A stretch of DNA of 7,474 nt from an uncultured Planctomycetaceae bacterium (lineage in GTDB: Bacteria; Planctomycetota; Planctomycetia; Pirellulales; Pirellulaceae). Made by a program: the position numbers and the translations under genes. Position 1 is the first letter of the stretch. Every line of letters begins with the position of its first letter. Positions 6,330-7,474 of this stretch are shown here, one piece after another. The notes under the pieces were generated by a model. The model had not been told where the DNA came from, did no database searches, and saw only the letters and a list, made by a program, of their open reading frames with translations. The DNA is taken from positions 1 to 7,474 of the forward strand of contig CAIYOB010000425.1 of NCBI GenBank assembly GCA_903927685.1. Reading direction: 5' to 3'.

Positions 6330-6344
6330 AGCCTTGACAGCACA

Positions 6345-7474
6345 CTACGGCGAAGTCGACTCTGTCGCCGGCTTCGCTTGCGGCTTGTATTTGGCCAGTG
6401 AATCCGCCGCGGTTTCGCGAGTTTCCTCGTTGTCGCTGCGCGCCAGTTCCTCCAGCGTCGCGATGGCCCGCGGCGTCTCGGCGCCGATCTCCAACAAGGC
6501 GACGGCAGCGTATTGCCTGGTCCAGACATTCGCGGAATCGAGCAATGCCGCCAGCCGGCCAACGGCATCGTTCGGAACCTGGATCTCGCCGAACACCTGC
6601 GCGGCGAGCCAGGGCTCGTCGTCCTCGACCAGGTCTCGCAGCAAAGCCTCGACGGGTGTCTTGGATTGCGGAGCCAATTGCCATAACGCTTTGGCCGCCG
6701 GGGCGCGAGGAATGAACTTCGCCGGTTCCTGCAGCATCGTTTCGATCACCGGCACCGCGGGGGATGCCAGCGGCGCGAGTTGCCCCAGAGCAATGACGGC
6801 GTTTTGCCGCACGGGCTGGAGAGAATCCGACAGGGCCGCGCTCAGGGCCTCGACGCCTGGCTGGCCAACGTCCGGCCCGATGTTCCCCAGCGCGGCCGCG
6901 GCGTTGCGGCGGACGGAAGCCACGCCGGTCTGCAAACAGCGGATCAACTCGCCGGTCGCCGACTGGGCTTCGGGACCGATCGCGCCCAACGCTCGACACG
7001 CCCAGTACTGGGTGTGGAAATCGTCGCTGGACAGTTGCTTGATCAAGTCCGGGACTGCCGCCCGGGCAGCGGGGCCGATCGCTCGCAGGGCGCCGATCGC
7101 AAAGATCCGGGTTGCGGGATCGTTCCGCTGCAGAATGGCAATCAACTCGGGCACTGTCGAACCGGCCTGCTTGCCCAATCGTTCGACCGCCACCATCGCA
7201 CCGCGGCAAGTCACGGGCGAATCGCTCGTCAAGGCCGGCTGGATGTGCGGCAGGGCCACACCGCCGTAGCCGCCGAGCGACAGGGCCGCGACCAGCCACA
7301 TCGGGCCCCGCTGGGTCTGCGTTTCGTCGCCCAGTCGAGCAGTCAGCGCGGGCATCGCCGCATCCGGCTCGGCGGCCAACTGGCCCAGGATGACGGCGGC
7401 CACCGCACGGACCTCGGCATCGTCGTCCCGCAGCGCGGACACCAGTTCCATGGCTGCGGGACGTGCGGCTGCAC
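6345..7474 (-). CDS. HEAT-repeat protein, N-terminus beyond the right edge
   Basis: About 375 residues of a protein made almost wholly of HEAT (PBS-lyase-type) repeats are visible. Around eleven units of 31-36 residues can be laid out, for example STVPELIAILQRNDPATR with IFAIGALRAIGP, AAVPDLIKQLSSDD with ALGAIGP, and PGVEALSAALSDSLQPVRQ with NAVIALGQLAP. Each has the two-helix pattern with Pro early, Asp/Arg at the turn and Ala/Leu in the second helix. The ATG at 7451 is not taken as the start: the frame continues upstream as AAARPAAMELVSALRDDDAEVR, which is itself a HEAT unit, so the gene runs off the window. The C-terminus is a short Lys/Pro/Thr/Ser tail ending in TAG at 6345-6347. Such arrays are protein-protein scaffolds; no catalytic domain is visible in this part, and a signal peptide or enzymatic domain could lie in the missing N-terminus. 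Partners are unknown. Confidence 0.88.
   Translation of the reverse strand, partial: AAARPAAMELVSALRDDDAEVRAVAAVILGQLAAEPDAAMPALTARLGDETQTQRGPMWLVAALSLGGYGGVALPHIQPALTSDSPVTCRGAMVAVERLGKQAGSTVPELIAILQRNDPATRIFAIGALRAIGPAARAAVPDLIKQLSSDDFHTQYWACRALGAIGPEAQSATGELIRCLQTGVASVRRNAAAALGNIGPDVGQPGVEALSAALSDSLQPVRQNAVIALGQLAPLASPAVPVIETMLQEPAKFIPRAPAAKALWQLAPQSKTPVEALLRDLVEDDEPWLAAQVFGEIQVPNDAVGRLAALLDSANVWTRQYAAVALLEIGAETPRAIATLEELARSDNEETRETAADSLAKYKPQAKPATESTSP

Larger units (their letters stand above)
5818..6344. other. 527-bp intergenic region filled with repeats
   Basis: No credible gene lies between the EF-hand start and the HEAT-protein stop. Open frames crossing it translate palindromic repeats on both strands and have no ribosome binding sites or domain content. 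The stretch from 5818 to about 5880 is the leader of the EF-hand gene. From 5907 on it carries a 14-bp tandem repeat, a nearly symmetric compound palindrome and a second long hairpin element, each listed separately. GC-rich stretches at about 5951-5973 (CCGGGGCCGGGGTGCCGGGG) and the short palindrome GGCGGTCCGCC at 5992-6002 lie between them. Confidence 0.75.

Noticed and set aside
5818..6568. Minus-strand frames crossing the repeat region, including an N-terminal extension of the EF-hand protein
   Set aside because: They translate palindromic repeats in several frames and on both strands, and the EF-hand protein's signal peptide starts at 5817.
6283..7269. Plus-strand open frame opposite the HEAT-repeat gene
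   Set aside because: The minus strand shows regular HEAT repeats throughout; the plus-strand product is Ser/Ala/Arg-rich with no domain.

Overview
This 7.5-kb, GC-rich window looks like chromosomal DNA from a planctomycete, probably of the Pirellulales type. That is an inference from gene content: two Gfo/Idh/MocA-family oxidoreductases (one with a Tat signal), a Sec-exported EF-hand protein rich in Ala/Pro/Glu, a HEAT-repeat protein, a short GGQ release-factor-like protein, and GC-rich palindromic intergenic repeats. No rRNA, tRNA, CRISPR array, transposase or phage gene was found.

Layout: (1) Positions 1-1043, plus strand, hold the 3' part of a Gfo/Idh/MocA oxidoreductase whose N-terminus lies off the left edge. 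(2) Everything else is on the minus strand. Read in the direction of transcription from the right edge: a HEAT-repeat protein (7474-6345, N-terminus off the window); a 527-bp non-coding stretch full of palindromic repeats; a signal-peptide EF-hand protein (5817-4849); a Tat-exported Gfo/Idh/MocA oxidoreductase (4665-3259) with a strong ribosome binding site; a 200-bp gap with hairpins; a polytopic membrane 4Fe-4S protein of the NapH/NosR C-terminal type (3058-1634); and, 4 bp later, a release-factor-like protein (1629-1114). The last gene converges on the plus-strand oxidoreductase, leaving a 70-bp gap.

Only the iron-sulfur membrane protein and the release-factor-like gene are packed tightly enough to call a likely co-transcribed, possibly translationally coupled pair. 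The other genes are separated by gaps of 180-530 bp and look like independent units. The exported oxidoreductase and EF-hand protein would act outside the cytoplasmic membrane. I see no defence, mobile or biosynthetic system. The most unusual parts are the nested palindromic repeat block at 6009-6329, the membrane 4Fe-4S protein with an altered ferredoxin motif, and the release-factor-like protein with an atypical C-terminus.
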